The notes under the pieces were generated by a model. It saw only the letters and a list, made by a program, of their open reading frames with translations. It was not told where the DNA came from and searched no databases. This document shows, piece by piece, positions 44,469-55,273 of a DNA stretch of 64,000 nt. This DNA is from Metallyticus violacea (taxonomy: Eukaryota; Arthropoda; Insecta; Mantodea; Metallyticidae): positions 14,795,001-14,859,000 of the forward strand of contig CM060841.1 of the NCBI GenBank assembly GCA_030762175.1, in the 5' to 3' direction. Position 1 is the stretch's first letter; every line of letters begins with the position of its first letter. Position numbers and translations under genes: made by a program.

Positions 44469-45427
44469 AGTAATGAATAAAGTTAACAACTGAAATAAAA
44501 CCGAATATGTTTTATAGTCAAAGCCATCACAAATGCGTAAATCACAATATGTACATTCTTCCAAATGAAACTAGAGATGGCTCTAAAATGCGAATGCAAA
44601 ATTTAAAACTTCCATTTGAAGCCTTGGTTTCAAACTTTGCGGTCATTAAGAGCAGTGAGCTTATTGTTCTTGATTTAATGTATTTTTTTTATTTTATCTA
44701 TGAACCAGATTGTTGAATGTTATGTTATCTATGTTAGAATGCTGTACTGCTTTGTAAACAAGAAAGTGTAGTTGTTTTCTTTTATATTCGCAGAGTCACA
44801 CATTAATCTAGTAAAAAATATATTCAAAGTTTTAAAAAATCAGTTCTTACGCGTAAACGATACAAATAACTCTGGAAATTTATATTTAGTATACTACCCT
44901 CGATTGGGCGTAGTTTGATACATTCACCACTAGATGGTGTTTTGTGAAAATGATAAGAGAAGGTATTTTATAAGCTGGAATTCTGTTCGAACAAGTCCAT
45001 AATAATTTTCGAGCAAAATACCAAAAGGTACAAATCCACCTCTTTACGTGCAACTTAAAAATGTTAGTCTCTATGCAAGAGAAAATCAATCGTGCACCCA
45101 TGTAAACCTGCAGTCTGTGCGACAATGCTACCAACATAACTCTAAAACAGCCACTTTGAGTATTTTTGAAACAAATAAAAAAACGCTACCGATACTATTT
45201 TTTTTTTTGTGATTTGTTTACCATGACCGCTTCAATATGCAAATCTCCGGAGATGTTTTTGACTGTACCTACGTTCTTATCGAGTTTACTAACATTTTTT
45301 TTATTATTATTTTCTGGAACTTCTTTCTCAACCGATATTCTACTCTGGGCCTAACAATAAATTTTCAAATGGTGTTCAGCGTCTAGTTGAAAAGGCCCAT
45401 GTATCAATACATAGCCAATCACTTTAG
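44468..45427. other. No gene seen
   Basis: Open frames at 44507-44716 and 44886-45137 lack motifs. AT-rich. Confidence 0.45.
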
Positions 45428-45700
45428 GCACACTTCTACGGGTGGTCATTAAGATCGACTCGTAAGCGGATGGTCTGAGGTTTGATTCCCACCAGGACTG
45501 TCCTTCCTGAATGAAGTTTTTTCCAGCCCTCATAAATGGGAAATGCCGGGGAGGTACCTAAACTTAGGCCTGGAACGTTTCCTTCCTTAAAAAATAAATA
45601 ACTTTCCCAATTTATTATTTGAGCTCATATATCATCAGGGTCCACCATCTGTGATGTCTCAACAATAAAAACGACGTTAAATATTTTAATTACGTTTAAG
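45428..45700 (+). mobile_element. SINE-2 copy 5, diverged
   Basis: CTACGGGTGGTCATTAAG (short A box), GAGGTTTGATTCCC (degraded B box), CTGTCCTTCCTGAATGAAG, CCGGGGAGGTACCTAAACTT and AACGACGTTAAATATTTTAA. Substitutions throughout and no target duplication. Confidence 0.85.
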
Positions 45701-45869
45701 CATTAAAATTCATGTTGATGTATTGCCCATTTTTGTCAACTTTTCCTGTTTTTATTCTTATTTACAGCAAAATGAACAACATAATCGTACGGTGACGTAG
45801 TTAATCATTTGCTGATTGCACAAGTGATTCCGTTCAAGTGAGTACGTCAACATATAGTGGCCTAATATA

Positions 45870-47300
45870 CACTGCTCAAAAAAATTAGAGGAACACATGT
45901 TTAAATCAAAGTACCAAAATAAATATTGATACAATTTAATTTTTAACAGTTTGTAATCAAAGATTGAAGAATTGTGTAAAATTAGAGTAGGCATTCTAAC
46001 AAACCTTTCCTTCACAGCATTAGAAATACGACAAATTATTGGTTGATACAGAACAAAGTGGAAATACAAGGTTACATTGCCTAGTAATCAACGTTTCCAT
46101 GGTTATTTCAACACCCAGTACCCAGTGTGTCCTCCGTGAGCTGCGATGAGTTCGTAACACCCACGTGGAATGCTTCGCACCAACCTCCTAATAAAGATTT
46201 GTGAGACTTTCCATTCTTCAGTGGGTGCATTTGCGAGCTCTCCCAGGTTCTGTGGCACAGCAGGACGCTCGCGAACAAGTTTTGCCATCTTATCCCGAAT
46301 TTGTCATTCTTGCCGGACATCTTTGGCATTCTTGCTGTATGAGATTTAGCATGTCATGCATTAGAAGAAAATTAGGGTTCATACCATTAGCAAAGGGTAC
46401 GACATGTTGAAGGAAAAAGTCAATAATGTAAATATCAGTTGTGGAACAACGACAAGCTCTGTCCGGGACTCAACAGTAATGCCAGCCCAAACCGCCTCCA
46501 AATCTGTCATGTTCAATAATGGAGCTGGAGCAAAACGTTCAGTAGGACGTCCCCATACACGTGTACGACCATCACAACCCGTCAAACGAAACCTTGACTC
46601 GTCTGTAAACAGAACAGTCTTCCATTGCCGGAGATGCCAGTTGAGATGATTCTGAGCAAATCTCAGCCGGAGTCCTTGTGCTGACGTGTCAAATGAGGGG
46701 TTTGAAAGGGGATTCTAGATCTCAGCCCTTCATTTCTCATTCTGTTTCTTACAGTCTGATCAGAAATCAGCACTCCAGTTGTTGTTAATACATCATTTTG
46801 TAGATCTCTGGCTGTAGATTTACATCGGCACAAAGTTGACAGGACAATATAAGCTGCTTCTTACGCCCTTACGCCCTTGTTTGGGCCGGCTTTTGTATCT
46901 CAACTGTTTCTATGTATCAACTCCAAACCCTATGGACGACAGGAGGGCTGACATGAAGAATCCTGGAGATAAAGCGAATGCAACTGCTTGTGTGACTGAT
47001 GTTTCATTCAGATGTCTCATTGCTCTGTACTAGCCTTAAAGAACACAAAATAACAATTTCTTACCACAGATTTCAGTTAAAACCTTTTTAAAAAAATAAA
47101 TCAAAGACCGCTCACCTTGGTTTCAAAAGTTCTTGAAACTTCACTAACTCATTTAGAGAAAACTAACAAATCCTAAAATATATTATCACAGTGTTAAACA
47201 ATACTTCAAAACAAAACATCTGACTATCAAAAATTACAATGTATTAATATTTATTTTGGAATTTTGATTTAAACATGTGTTTGTCTATTTTTGAGCAGTA
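45870..47300 (-). mobile_element. Tc1-like transposon with long TIRs
   Basis: The left end CACTGCTCAAAAAAATTAGA and the reverse complement of the right end (TACTGCTCAAAAATAGACAA) start inverted repeats of about 65 bp. These include a conserved ACACATGTTTAAATCAAA and AAATAAATATT. TA flanks both sides (45868-45869 and 47301-47302). The length, 1.43 kb, fits a Tc1 element with slight internal loss. The CTGCTCAAAAAAAT terminus is one I recall as common among insect Tc1-like elements. Confidence 0.9.
46103..47033 (-). pseudogene. Tc1-like transposase, broken and internally deleted
   Basis: Sense blocks from the right: ARDLQNDVLTTTGVLISDQTVRNR (helix-turn-helix and recognition part, near 46790), NEGLRSRIPFQTPHLT, RLRFAQNHLNWHLRQWKTVL, FTDESRFRLTGCDGRTRVW (first catalytic Asp), then MTDLEAVWAGI and RTELVVV. 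A HAKSHTAR block stands where DNARPHTA is expected, so the second Asp region is damaged. The stretch around SPDLNPIEHLWD is missing, and the C-terminus RSIPRGCYELIAAHGGHTGY is clear. Several frameshifts and two lost catalytic segments mean no activity. Confidence 0.85.
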
Positions 47301-47339
47301 TATAATAAAATAATAAAGTATTTACTAGCAATAAGCAAA

Positions 47340-47575
47340 AGCCGACACATAGTCGAGATCGCCAAGGCAAGAACTCGTGAATATTCGGTGATTTATTTCT
47401 CCCCAAATGAGATTTTTTCCATTTTTTTGTGCTCACCAATGTCAAAAGCCGAGAGGGAGAGCTTATTTCTTAATAAAAATTATGCCTTCGCAATTTCTCG
47501 TTTCGTCTCTTATATCGTCAGTGTAAACCGCCTTTGATACCTCAGTAGTGTTAAACACTATTAAAATACTACAAT
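47340..47575 (+). mobile_element. SINE-2 copy 6, highly decayed
   Basis: TAGTCGAGATCGCCAAGGCA (A-box relic), GAGATTTTTTCCATTTTT, TTATATCGTCAGTGTAAACC, ACCTCAGTAGTGTTAAACACTATT. The B box is erased. Confidence 0.65.
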
Positions 47576-49329
47576 TGCAATATCTGGAATACAAAACGTT
47601 CACCACCGTGGCTAAGGACACAGTGGTCATCATTTCATCCTTCCTTTATTATGTAAAACCTTGGTATTTGAAGGGACGTTAAAGGCTTACAAAAAAAAAA
47701 AAAGTTTCATAATTAAAACACTAACGCAAAATGCAAATAAATGTATTAGCTAAGACTGCTACATAATTACATAAACATTTTAATATGATAATAGATTCAA
47801 CTTAAAATAAAAATTCTAAGTATATTTTAAAATGAACTAAAATGCTACTTAGCTCTCTATGTCTTTATTATCCTATTGTTCAAACATTTTAGTCCGAAAT
47901 TCAATTACCTTCTAGTACAACCTTCTTGTACACACTCATTTTAAAAAAAGATTTAGGCACAATGAATAACCTTGTCCTCCCCTTGATTTATAGTTTAATA
48001 TATTTTATTTTAAATGTTCAATGTCATTTCTTATATAGTTTCTAAATATTGTATACGTTTGTTGTAATCCACGGGTTGCTGCATTATATTCAGTTTTCAG
48101 GTCTGTGCTTTAACGTGAATACACAAACTGTGTGCGGGAACGCTCTTTTCCAAATTCAAATATTTTTGTATACAGACACATCCGAATAATTTTAGCATTC
48201 TGATGTATATGTGGAAGACGAAACTAAGAATAAATTTTTATAAACTTTTTTCTCAGTTGCTATTCACAAAATTAGTGTTTCTTTCTTCCATTCACCAGGA
48301 AACTTTTATATTGAAATGTCTTTGTTGACATGATGCGGCAACCCCTTTCTATTTTAAGATTTGTTATCAAATGTAACATATGGTATCAAAATGAAACAAC
48401 AGAGGAAATACTCTGAGCTTCCAAGATGTCCGCTAAGATAATTTTCATTTTGCACGCTCTGATATCCACGAAGAGTCTACGGACTGTTTTCTTCTGAAGC
48501 TATTATTCATTAATTTACGCTAACGTTAGCACAAAGAGCAAGGGGGTAGTGATCGCGGTATGTTCTCCATAGTTTTATTGCCTTTTAAAGAAGAAATCAG
48601 GCATTGCAGTATGAAAATCTCAGTTTCTGGTGCCAACAGCACTTTCTGCCTCCAGCATATCATAAATCCTCAAAGAGGGAACAATAATCCTGCAATGTGC
48701 CACGGGGTTTGAAAGAAAACCCCGTTCTCGCAGTATATGGGGGACTCATTTTCTCGATGTAATAAACGCCAGAGGAATCACGAGTCTTTATCATACAGCC
48801 GGAGCAGTAGCTAATTCCTTCAGCTAATAAAAACGAGAGCTATAATTCGCCAAGCCCAAGAAGGAGGTCGGGAATAGAATGGAAGAAAATGAAGTAAAAA
48901 GTAGAGCTTTGAGTTCCATAAAAAGTCACATAGACAAAGGTAGCAATAGCTATGTTGATTCGACATACCAGATCCACGTTGATTCTGAATTTACACAGAG
49001 ATTTAGAAACATTTTTTCACTGCTACTTATTTTTCCATGAAAAACATTGGTCTTTAATGTTTTAAAATACAGGGAGTTTAAAAATCAATAACTTAAATAT
49101 TTTGAAATAAATATTTCTGCTAAAGATATAAAAATATGTCAATTTCTTTTTCAATACAGTTCTCACATCATTGTTTCACCTTTCTTTTTAATGTTTTGTT
49201 TATTGTCGTGGTCTTTTCGCGACGTTTGTAGATTGGATGTGAATGCTGTAGGTGTAAGCCTGTAGCTATGATTATGCAAATACACTTGAAGTTCTTATGT
49301 TATCTGGCATTCATCTTCTCAGGGTAAGG
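47576..49329. other. No gene recognised
   Basis: AT-rich, with an 8-bp-stem hairpin CGGGGTTT-GAAAGA-AAACCCCG at 48703-48724 in a slightly GC-richer stretch (48660-48870). No coding motif found. Confidence 0.45.
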
Positions 49330-49790
49330 AAAACCCCTGAGTTAGTAGGCAGAGAGCAAGGCGGAGAAGAAAACAACAAAAGGAAGATAAAGAGAACGGA
49401 GAACAGAGGAGCGAGGAGTAAAAGAAGAAATTGGTGATAATTATATCATTGATTACAAAACAATAACTAACAGCATAACAATTAGAGAGAAAGAAAGTGA
49501 GGAAAAGAGAACAGGAAAGAAGACCAAGTGAAGAGTGAAGAGTAAAGATAGAAGAAGGGAGTGATGATCGATCACAAATATGTCATTAACACAACACCAG
49601 CCATTCAACTAATGAAGAAAGAGGACCGAGAGACATGATGATTATTATAGTAAACAGCACACTACACAAGGAGGAGATGAATGAAGATGGAAGGGAGGTA
49701 AGAATCACGGGGAAGAAGGAGCCACTGATAAGCGGTACAAGAAGAAGGAAATGGTGGTGATTAAAAAGGGATAGCAAACATGTTTAAGTG
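49330..49790 (+). repeat. Purine-rich tract
   Basis: Strong A/G bias on the plus strand (for example GAGGAGCGAGGAGTAAAAGA and AAGAGAACAGGAAAGAAGAC) over roughly 450 bp, without a regular repeat period. Such strand asymmetry can form unusual DNA structure. The minus-strand frame 49586-49777 is an effect of the bias. Confidence 0.6.
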
Positions 49791-50310
49791 TTTGATGATT
49801 GTACGTTGAGTGATAAATACCAGATAAGTTATATAAACAATGAAAGTAAATTTAGGAGTAACGAGTGAGGATTACAAGTACAAATAGCAGTGACAGAATA
49901 GCAAGGGTAAAACCGCACTTAAAGTGAATACTCAATGTATTAAGTGAACTAAGTCAGGAAAGATAGAGATCAAAGCATGTATTAATATTGTAAGTTTAAG
50001 ATACATAAATATTAAAACCTGATTTAAATAAGAAGTGAATACAGAATGTGGAGCTAAAAGTAAATTAGGAATTAAATTCTCTCAGATAGCTGGGGTAAGG
50101 TAAGCACTGTTTATCAACCCTGACCGTTCGGTTTCCAACGGTCAATTTAGTTCTTGTAGTTAGCTGGTTACCAGCTAATGGTAATAACTGCTGGTTCCCA
50201 GTAATACGTAAATTATTATGTTATTTAAAGAATTGTTTGATTCTACGTTCTATTTAGTTTATCATTACATTTTCTTTTTATAGATTATGATCCCCCCCTT
50301 TTTTGTTTTT
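49791..50310. other. No gene seen
   Basis: AT-rich. A small palindrome TTAGCTGGTTACCAGCTAA occurs near 50160-50180. Confidence 0.45.
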
Positions 50311-50351
50311 TTTATTTACGGACGTTCTTTAACATCTGAGGTCATCAGCGT
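50311..50351 (-). mobile_element. SINE-1 3' end fragment, inverted
   Basis: TTTATTTACGGACGTTCTTTA continuing AACATCTGAGGTCATCAGCG is the reverse complement of the SINE-1 3' terminus. It ends abruptly at 50351, a severely 5'-truncated copy or one arm of an inverted pair with the full SINE-1 beginning at 50407. Confidence 0.85.
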
Positions 50352-50406
50352 TAGATTTATTAAAAACTATTTCATTATATATAATACATTTTACAGATCA
50401 TAATTG

Positions 50407-50708
50407 TCAGTCCTGGTGGTGTAGTGGTTATCATACTTGCCTCCTAAACCCAAGATCGCGGGTTCGATCACGGCCAGGACCGATGGATTTTTTCGGGCGT
50501 CAATATCCTAAGTATGGATGGCTTCCTTCGGAAGGGAAGTAAAGCCGTGGGTCCTGTGTCGTACATTTACGGCACGAAAAAGAACCTCAAGCCTGAAAAA
50601 AGAGACCTCTGAGCAAAATTTCTCGGCCGTTTCACGCCCTCAATTGAATGGGTCGCTGATGACCTGAGATGTTAAAGAGTGCCCACAAAAAAAAAAAAAA
50701 AAAAAAAA
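50407..50708 (+). mobile_element. SINE-1 copy 6, full length with poly-A
   Basis: Head CAGTCCTGGTGGTGTAGTGG with A box (TGGTGTAGTGGTTA) and B box (GGGTTCGATCACG), full body, and a 3' end GAGATGTTAAAGAGTGCCCA followed by about 22 A (50686-50708). No target duplication could be resolved. The paired inverted fragment upstream complicates the left flank. Confidence 0.93.
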
Positions 50709-51908
50709 TGATGGCTGTGCTGCACACTGCCGTTCATTAGTACTGCCGATATGAAGCTATATCCTTTTCCCAGGACTTTTGCAAACAAGGCGGGGTGTAC
50801 AGCTTTTGTTCAGACATTAATTCTTTTAAAATATATAAACACGATTTGTAATGTATGATCGGGTTATACTTTTTTTGTCATTTAACTGCTTTAATTGCTT
50901 TAAAATTATTTCTACATTTTATCGAGAGCATACAGAAACAAATTAAATGGTTTATAGTACCCCTTTCAAGTCATAGTGCAGTAAACTTTTGAGGCTCACT
51001 TTCCATAGCAAGGCTGAAAAGTAAACATTCGGTCTCGAGATAACGTTTAGAAATAGCCCAAATAAGCAACGAGAGGAAGATATGAATGAATGATTATTAT
51101 TTTAGTCATGTTTTTATGCACATTTTCCTAATTATCTTGGTGTATGATTGCTAGATTGGCAAAGATAATTTATTATTTTTAATAAATTATTATAATTTGT
51201 AGATATCATTTAAATGCTAGCATGATATATTTTTTATTAAATATTGTATCTTAAGTGTACAGGATTTATGATTTTTGTTTCCTAAGCGTGGTGCTCACAA
51301 ATGATATTATTTTAAGTCGATTCTTCTATGAATTTAACAATTTTTCACACCCTCATACCACAGAAATATTATAATTACTTATTCCTTCTCGTAACCGCCA
51401 TTTTATACCAGTGCTGTACTTCCAGTTAAGCACGCCATATCTATTGGGCAGTGCTAACCTTTGGTTAGTATTTTAATTACCTTTCTCTGAGAGGTTTCTT
51501 CCCTGTGCAGAAATTTGAAATTTCTTGTATTTTCGCTTTACGAAATACTATGAATTTGCTGCTACTTTTTGAAACGCACTCATATATGTAGAAAATGAAA
51601 CTCTATATGACACCATTCGCTATAATTGGAACACTATTATTTCATTTTTTTTTGTATAAGTGTAAATATGTAAAAACAAGTCTATGTTACTTTAAACCAC
51701 GTAATTTTTTGACTTTAGCAGTGTTTCATATAAACGAAAAATATGCTTCTATTTCGTTTTTACCGAGCGATCATTGAGGCTTTTCCTGCGGTGTAGGGTT
51801 TTTCCTATGAGTGAGCCCCCACTTGTTGACCTTGCTGACTGTCGCACTCGTAGCACAGCTGTTCCCGGGTGTGCGTAGTGTTGTTAATTTCTTAATTTAA
51901 AGTGCATT
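50709..51908. other. No gene seen
   Basis: AT-rich, no recognised element. Confidence 0.5.
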
Positions 51909-52374
51909 ATGCCTCGTGTATTTCTAATGGCACAGCGTGTCTTTATGTAGGATTCATATGTATTAAATGTATGCATTTCGAAGACTGTTTCGAGCAAGAT
52001 TCCAGATCGAAAACGTCCATAAGCTGTATAATAAATTTCTGGAAACTGGAAGTATCTCACCAAAGAAAGATTTCATGACAATGGTAATCGTTTAGAAACT
52101 TTCCCTAGAAAATTTCTTCGTTGTCTTGCAAAAACAAGGGGAATCTAATATGAGTCTGTGCAAAACGCCAATAAATTTAACAACTTGCAATTATTATATT
52201 TGGGGTGTCTTAAACATGCCGTGTACAAGATTAACGCACATACCATAGAGGAAACGAAAGATAAAATTCGTTAGGAAATTTCTCAAAGTGAGTTACAGCG
52301 AGTTATCAATAATTTCGTAATGACATGCCAAAAATGTGTGCAGAATGAAGACGGGCAGTTTCAATACCTTAAGT
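51909..52374 (+). pseudogene. DUF4817-type transposase remnant, internally deleted
   Basis: Sense blocks in shifting frames: MPRVFLMAQRVFM (N-terminus), a SKTVSSKIPDRKRP-like stretch (cf. 'LFxARFPDRxVP'), LYNKFLETGSIS, then a jump to TPINLTTCNYYIWGVLKHAV (third-Asp region, with the Asp itself degraded), YKINAHTIEETKDKIR, SELQRVINNF and CQKCVQNEDGQFQYL (C-terminus). The whole first and second Asp portion is missing and stops are frequent. It follows the family A and C plan but with a distinct sequence, hence another family. No inverted ends identified. Confidence 0.65.
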
Positions 52375-52529
52375 GATAATTTGGTAACTAATGAGCTCTT
52401 AAATTGGTTTGTAGATTGTTGTATGGTAGGTTTGTTTTATTGTTTTACACTCCCACTAATCACTAAGACCCGACTGGGCGGCTCGCCTTTAGGCAAAACA
52501 CTCCGGGGGAAAATGAAACTGATCGCACG

Positions 52530-52530
<1 letters not shown>

Positions 52531-52616
<86 letters not shown>

Positions 52617-52627
52617 GATTATTATTG
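52531..52627. repeat. Compound (ATA)n-(ATT)n self-complementary microsatellite
   Basis: About 30 bp of ATA repeats switch at 52560 to about 60 bp of ATT repeats. The two halves are reverse complements, so they can fold into a long AT hairpin. Confidence 0.95.
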
Positions 52628-52744
52628 GTGCAATTCTTTCTAATTTCTACGATACTTGAGCTCTGACATAGTTTTATAAACTTTTTATAGCTTTAAAGCA
52701 TGTTTCAAGAATAATGCAATATTGCATGTGGGCATAGGAAACTG

Positions 52745-52810
52745 TAAACATTCTAAGTAACAGCCAGGATTCGAAACATGGATATTCGGCTTACTGCGCT
52801 GATAGACAAC
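52745..52810 (-). repeat. tRNA-like SINE head candidate
   Basis: Minus-strand TATCAGCGCAGTAAGCCGA (A-box-like) and CATGTTTCGAATCCTGGC (B-box-like) at tRNA-like spacing. Short and single copy. Confidence 0.3.
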
Positions 52811-52829
52811 ACACTCCTAAAAAGTGGCG

Positions 52830-53720
52830 TACGCCAAAGGCTAACTTAACTTTTCAAATATTAGTATTAAATTTTCAACCCAGGGTTTATTGTTGATCAA
52901 ACCTACAATTGTTTCTGTGGTCGTTATGAAAGATCAAAAGTTAATAACGGAATTTACCTATCTCTGTGTTATTTGATTACCTACATTTGCATCTATAAGT
53001 TACCATAACCATTTAAAATATTTTGTAACTCTTAGCTTATTAAAGCTATAACAGTTGGGAATCTGTTTCTGACCCAGTAATTTATCTTCTTTAAAGTAAC
53101 ACGTAACTCGAACAGTTACGGGCACGATTCTCTGTGCTCGTTGCGTATGGCCTGAAGCTTGTTGGTAATTATCGAGGGAATGTGTGCTAACACAAAGATA
53201 AGTGTCTGTCTCGTATAAGGTGATACTAGCGCTGAGCAGGACTTGCTCTGAAGCTCGTAACTTCAAAACTTAAAGGGTCAAGATAACCGACATCAATTAT
53301 GCACAAAGAATCAACCACAAACAGCACACAGGCTGCGGAAAAATGCCACACATGGAAAAAAATACAGGAGGATGTTTCAGCACCTATAGGAGAAGCTCCA
53401 TTAGTTTTACTTCTGGATTATAAATATGTTTATGAGTAATAATATTAGTATTTTTAATAAAAAACGAGAATTTTAATAAAATACTTTGCACTTATCTTTG
53501 CAAATGGTCATAAATTATTAATTCTAACCCAGAAAAGCTGTATACGAAATACATGATTATGTTTCGAAATAAAAGGTAAGTAATGTCATTTAAAGGTGAA
53601 AAAAAATGGTTTCGAGCATTTAGGATCTATTTACTGGTGTAAAATTACAGTTGAACAAACAAAAAAAAAAGTGCAAACGATTAAATAACTAAACAAAATT
53701 TTAAGAACCACGGTTTGCAT
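52830..53720. other. No gene seen
   Basis: AT-rich. The minus frame 53000-53266 has no recognised motif. Confidence 0.45.
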
Positions 53721-53724
53721 AGTT

Positions 53725-53930
53725 GCAGTCACAGAGGCCACCATGGATGGGTCACGTGGTTTACACCTCAATAATATTAAGCTCGGCTTACTAGTTGGAC
53801 AAAGTAGCTTGTCCTTAGGAGGCTAGGAAACTCAGTTATAGACTCACAGCTCTTGGAAAATTAAGAAATCGAACGAAGAACTTCCGGATCAGCCGGTGCT
53901 AACCACTAGAACGTGAAGGCTGTTGGCACT
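53725..53930 (-). repeat. tRNA-like SINE candidate, decayed
   Basis: Minus-strand TTCTAGTGGTTAGCACCGG resembles an A box and TCTTCGTTCGATTTC a B box about 30 bases on, followed by a body to about 53725. No second copy in the window. Confidence 0.35.
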
Positions 53931-54575
53931 TTAATAAAATGCATGAAGTAATATATAGTTAAACTGCCCCGTACTTTAAATGAGGGCATACTCACTTGCA
54001 TTATAAGGTGCATTAAATGTATAAAGAAAGGAAAAGCGGCACCTGTTGCTTTAAAATACAAATGGACCGGCCACCGGGGTTTTTAGGTGTCCCGGATTCG
54101 CTGATAAAATTTCAGAAATAAGCAACCGAAATTACTTTCTAAAGGCTAGATAAGGCAACAGCTGATTTCACAGCCGTCAATACCTGACCATTGAGAACGT
54201 GTACTTCGTAATGGTCCCCTTTGTTTCAACTGCTATCAATGCATATATACTTAACCCATGTGAACCGCACTTGGAATCTCTATCAGATAAAATAAATTAT
54301 ACCTAATATAGTACACAATGAACATGTATTAATAATTGTGCATTGACTGACACTTAGTTTTGTGTCTTATTCGGTAATGAAAATATGCAGATAAAATTAA
54401 AGGAAAGAACATATTATGTCCATCCCTAAAACCCTGCAAGATACAACCAGAATGGCTTGGGTGCCATGAAAGTACATGAGAGCATATTTTGAAAAAATAT
54501 ACGGGGATCCTGGGACACCTGTATACACACGAGATATATATTGCTATTTCTTTTGAACAGGTACCAACATTATGA
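53931..54575. other. No gene seen
   Basis: AT-rich, no recognised element. Confidence 0.45.
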
Positions 54576-54622
54576 TAGACAGACAGACAGCCAGACAGAC
54601 AGACACACACACACACATACAC
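54576..54622. repeat. (AGAC)n-(AC)n compound microsatellite
   Basis: GACAGACAGACAGCCAGACA followed by ACACACACACAC, immediately left of a mariner. Confidence 0.95.
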
Positions 54623-54625
54623 ATA

Positions 54626-55271
54626 CGAGAGTAGGTCCATAAGTTTCCGGCCTCGCCGATAAGGAATATCGCCTTCACGAATCCTTATCTGTTAAGTAAA
54701 TATTGCGGCTGTAACTTCGCTCCGCTGTGTTCAGTTCTTCAGATATAGTTGCATAAAGAAGGCTATGTGTAGAAGATTGTGACAAGTTCAAAATGGAATT
54801 TCGAGCTATTATTAAGTACTTCATAAAAAAAAGGACTTATTCCAAATGAAATTAAACAGCGATTGGACGGTGTATATGGGGAAGCACCCCCCTCATATTC
54901 TACGTAAAAGAAGGAGTCAAACCTTTTCGGATGGGTTGAGAAAGCATTGAAGCATTGAAGCATTGAACATCCCTCTTGTGGAAGGAGAAATTATGGAAAA
55001 CCGGCAGCTTAAAGTTACCCAAATAGCAGCAAGGTAGGATCTTTCCAAAGAGAACAGTCCTTGGAATTATTAATGAAATTTAAACATGAATAAGGTTAGT
55101 GCAAGATGGGTGCCTAGACTTCTTTCCTCAGTCCAAAAGCAGCAACGAGTCATCTGTTATCGGGCATTTTTGGAGCTCCGCCGTGGCAACGAGAGAGAAG
55201 TTCTGCAAACCATTGTTATAGGAGATGAAACTATGGTGCCCTACTATGGTTCCTTGTCCAAAAGACCCTCG
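54626..55271 (+). mobile_element. Mariner copy 4, short deletion derivative
   Basis: Left terminus CGAGAGTAGGTCCATAAG next to TA (54624-54625). It follows the mariner to TTCCTTGTCCAAAAG, just after the first catalytic region. It then jumps to ACCCTCG next to TA (55272-55273), identical to the last bases of the right terminus of complete copies. This implies an internal deletion removing about half the element but leaving the extreme right end, though the short match could be chance. Confidence 0.75.
54793..55264 (+). pseudogene. Mariner transposase N-terminal part, broken
   Basis: In broken frames: MEFRAIIKYFI, IKQRLDGVYGEA, a helix-turn-helix region with deletions (the KLFRMG area is shortened and GAAGCATT is triplicated near 54950), MNKVSARWVPRLLSSVQKQ (frame open from 55086), ELRRGNEREVLQTIV and the first Asp motif GDETMVPYY. 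It ends at the deletion, and an open frame then reads into unrelated flanking DNA to 55424. Not functional. Confidence 0.8.
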
Positions 55272-55273
55272 TA

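Noticed and set aside
48703..48724. 8-bp hairpin as a regulatory RNA or terminator
   Set aside because: Short stems of this size are expected by chance in 64 kb, and terminator logic does not apply to eukaryotic DNA.
52336..52659. 107-codon open frame with an Ile run
   Set aside because: Produced by the ATA/ATT microsatellite joined to a transposase remnant.
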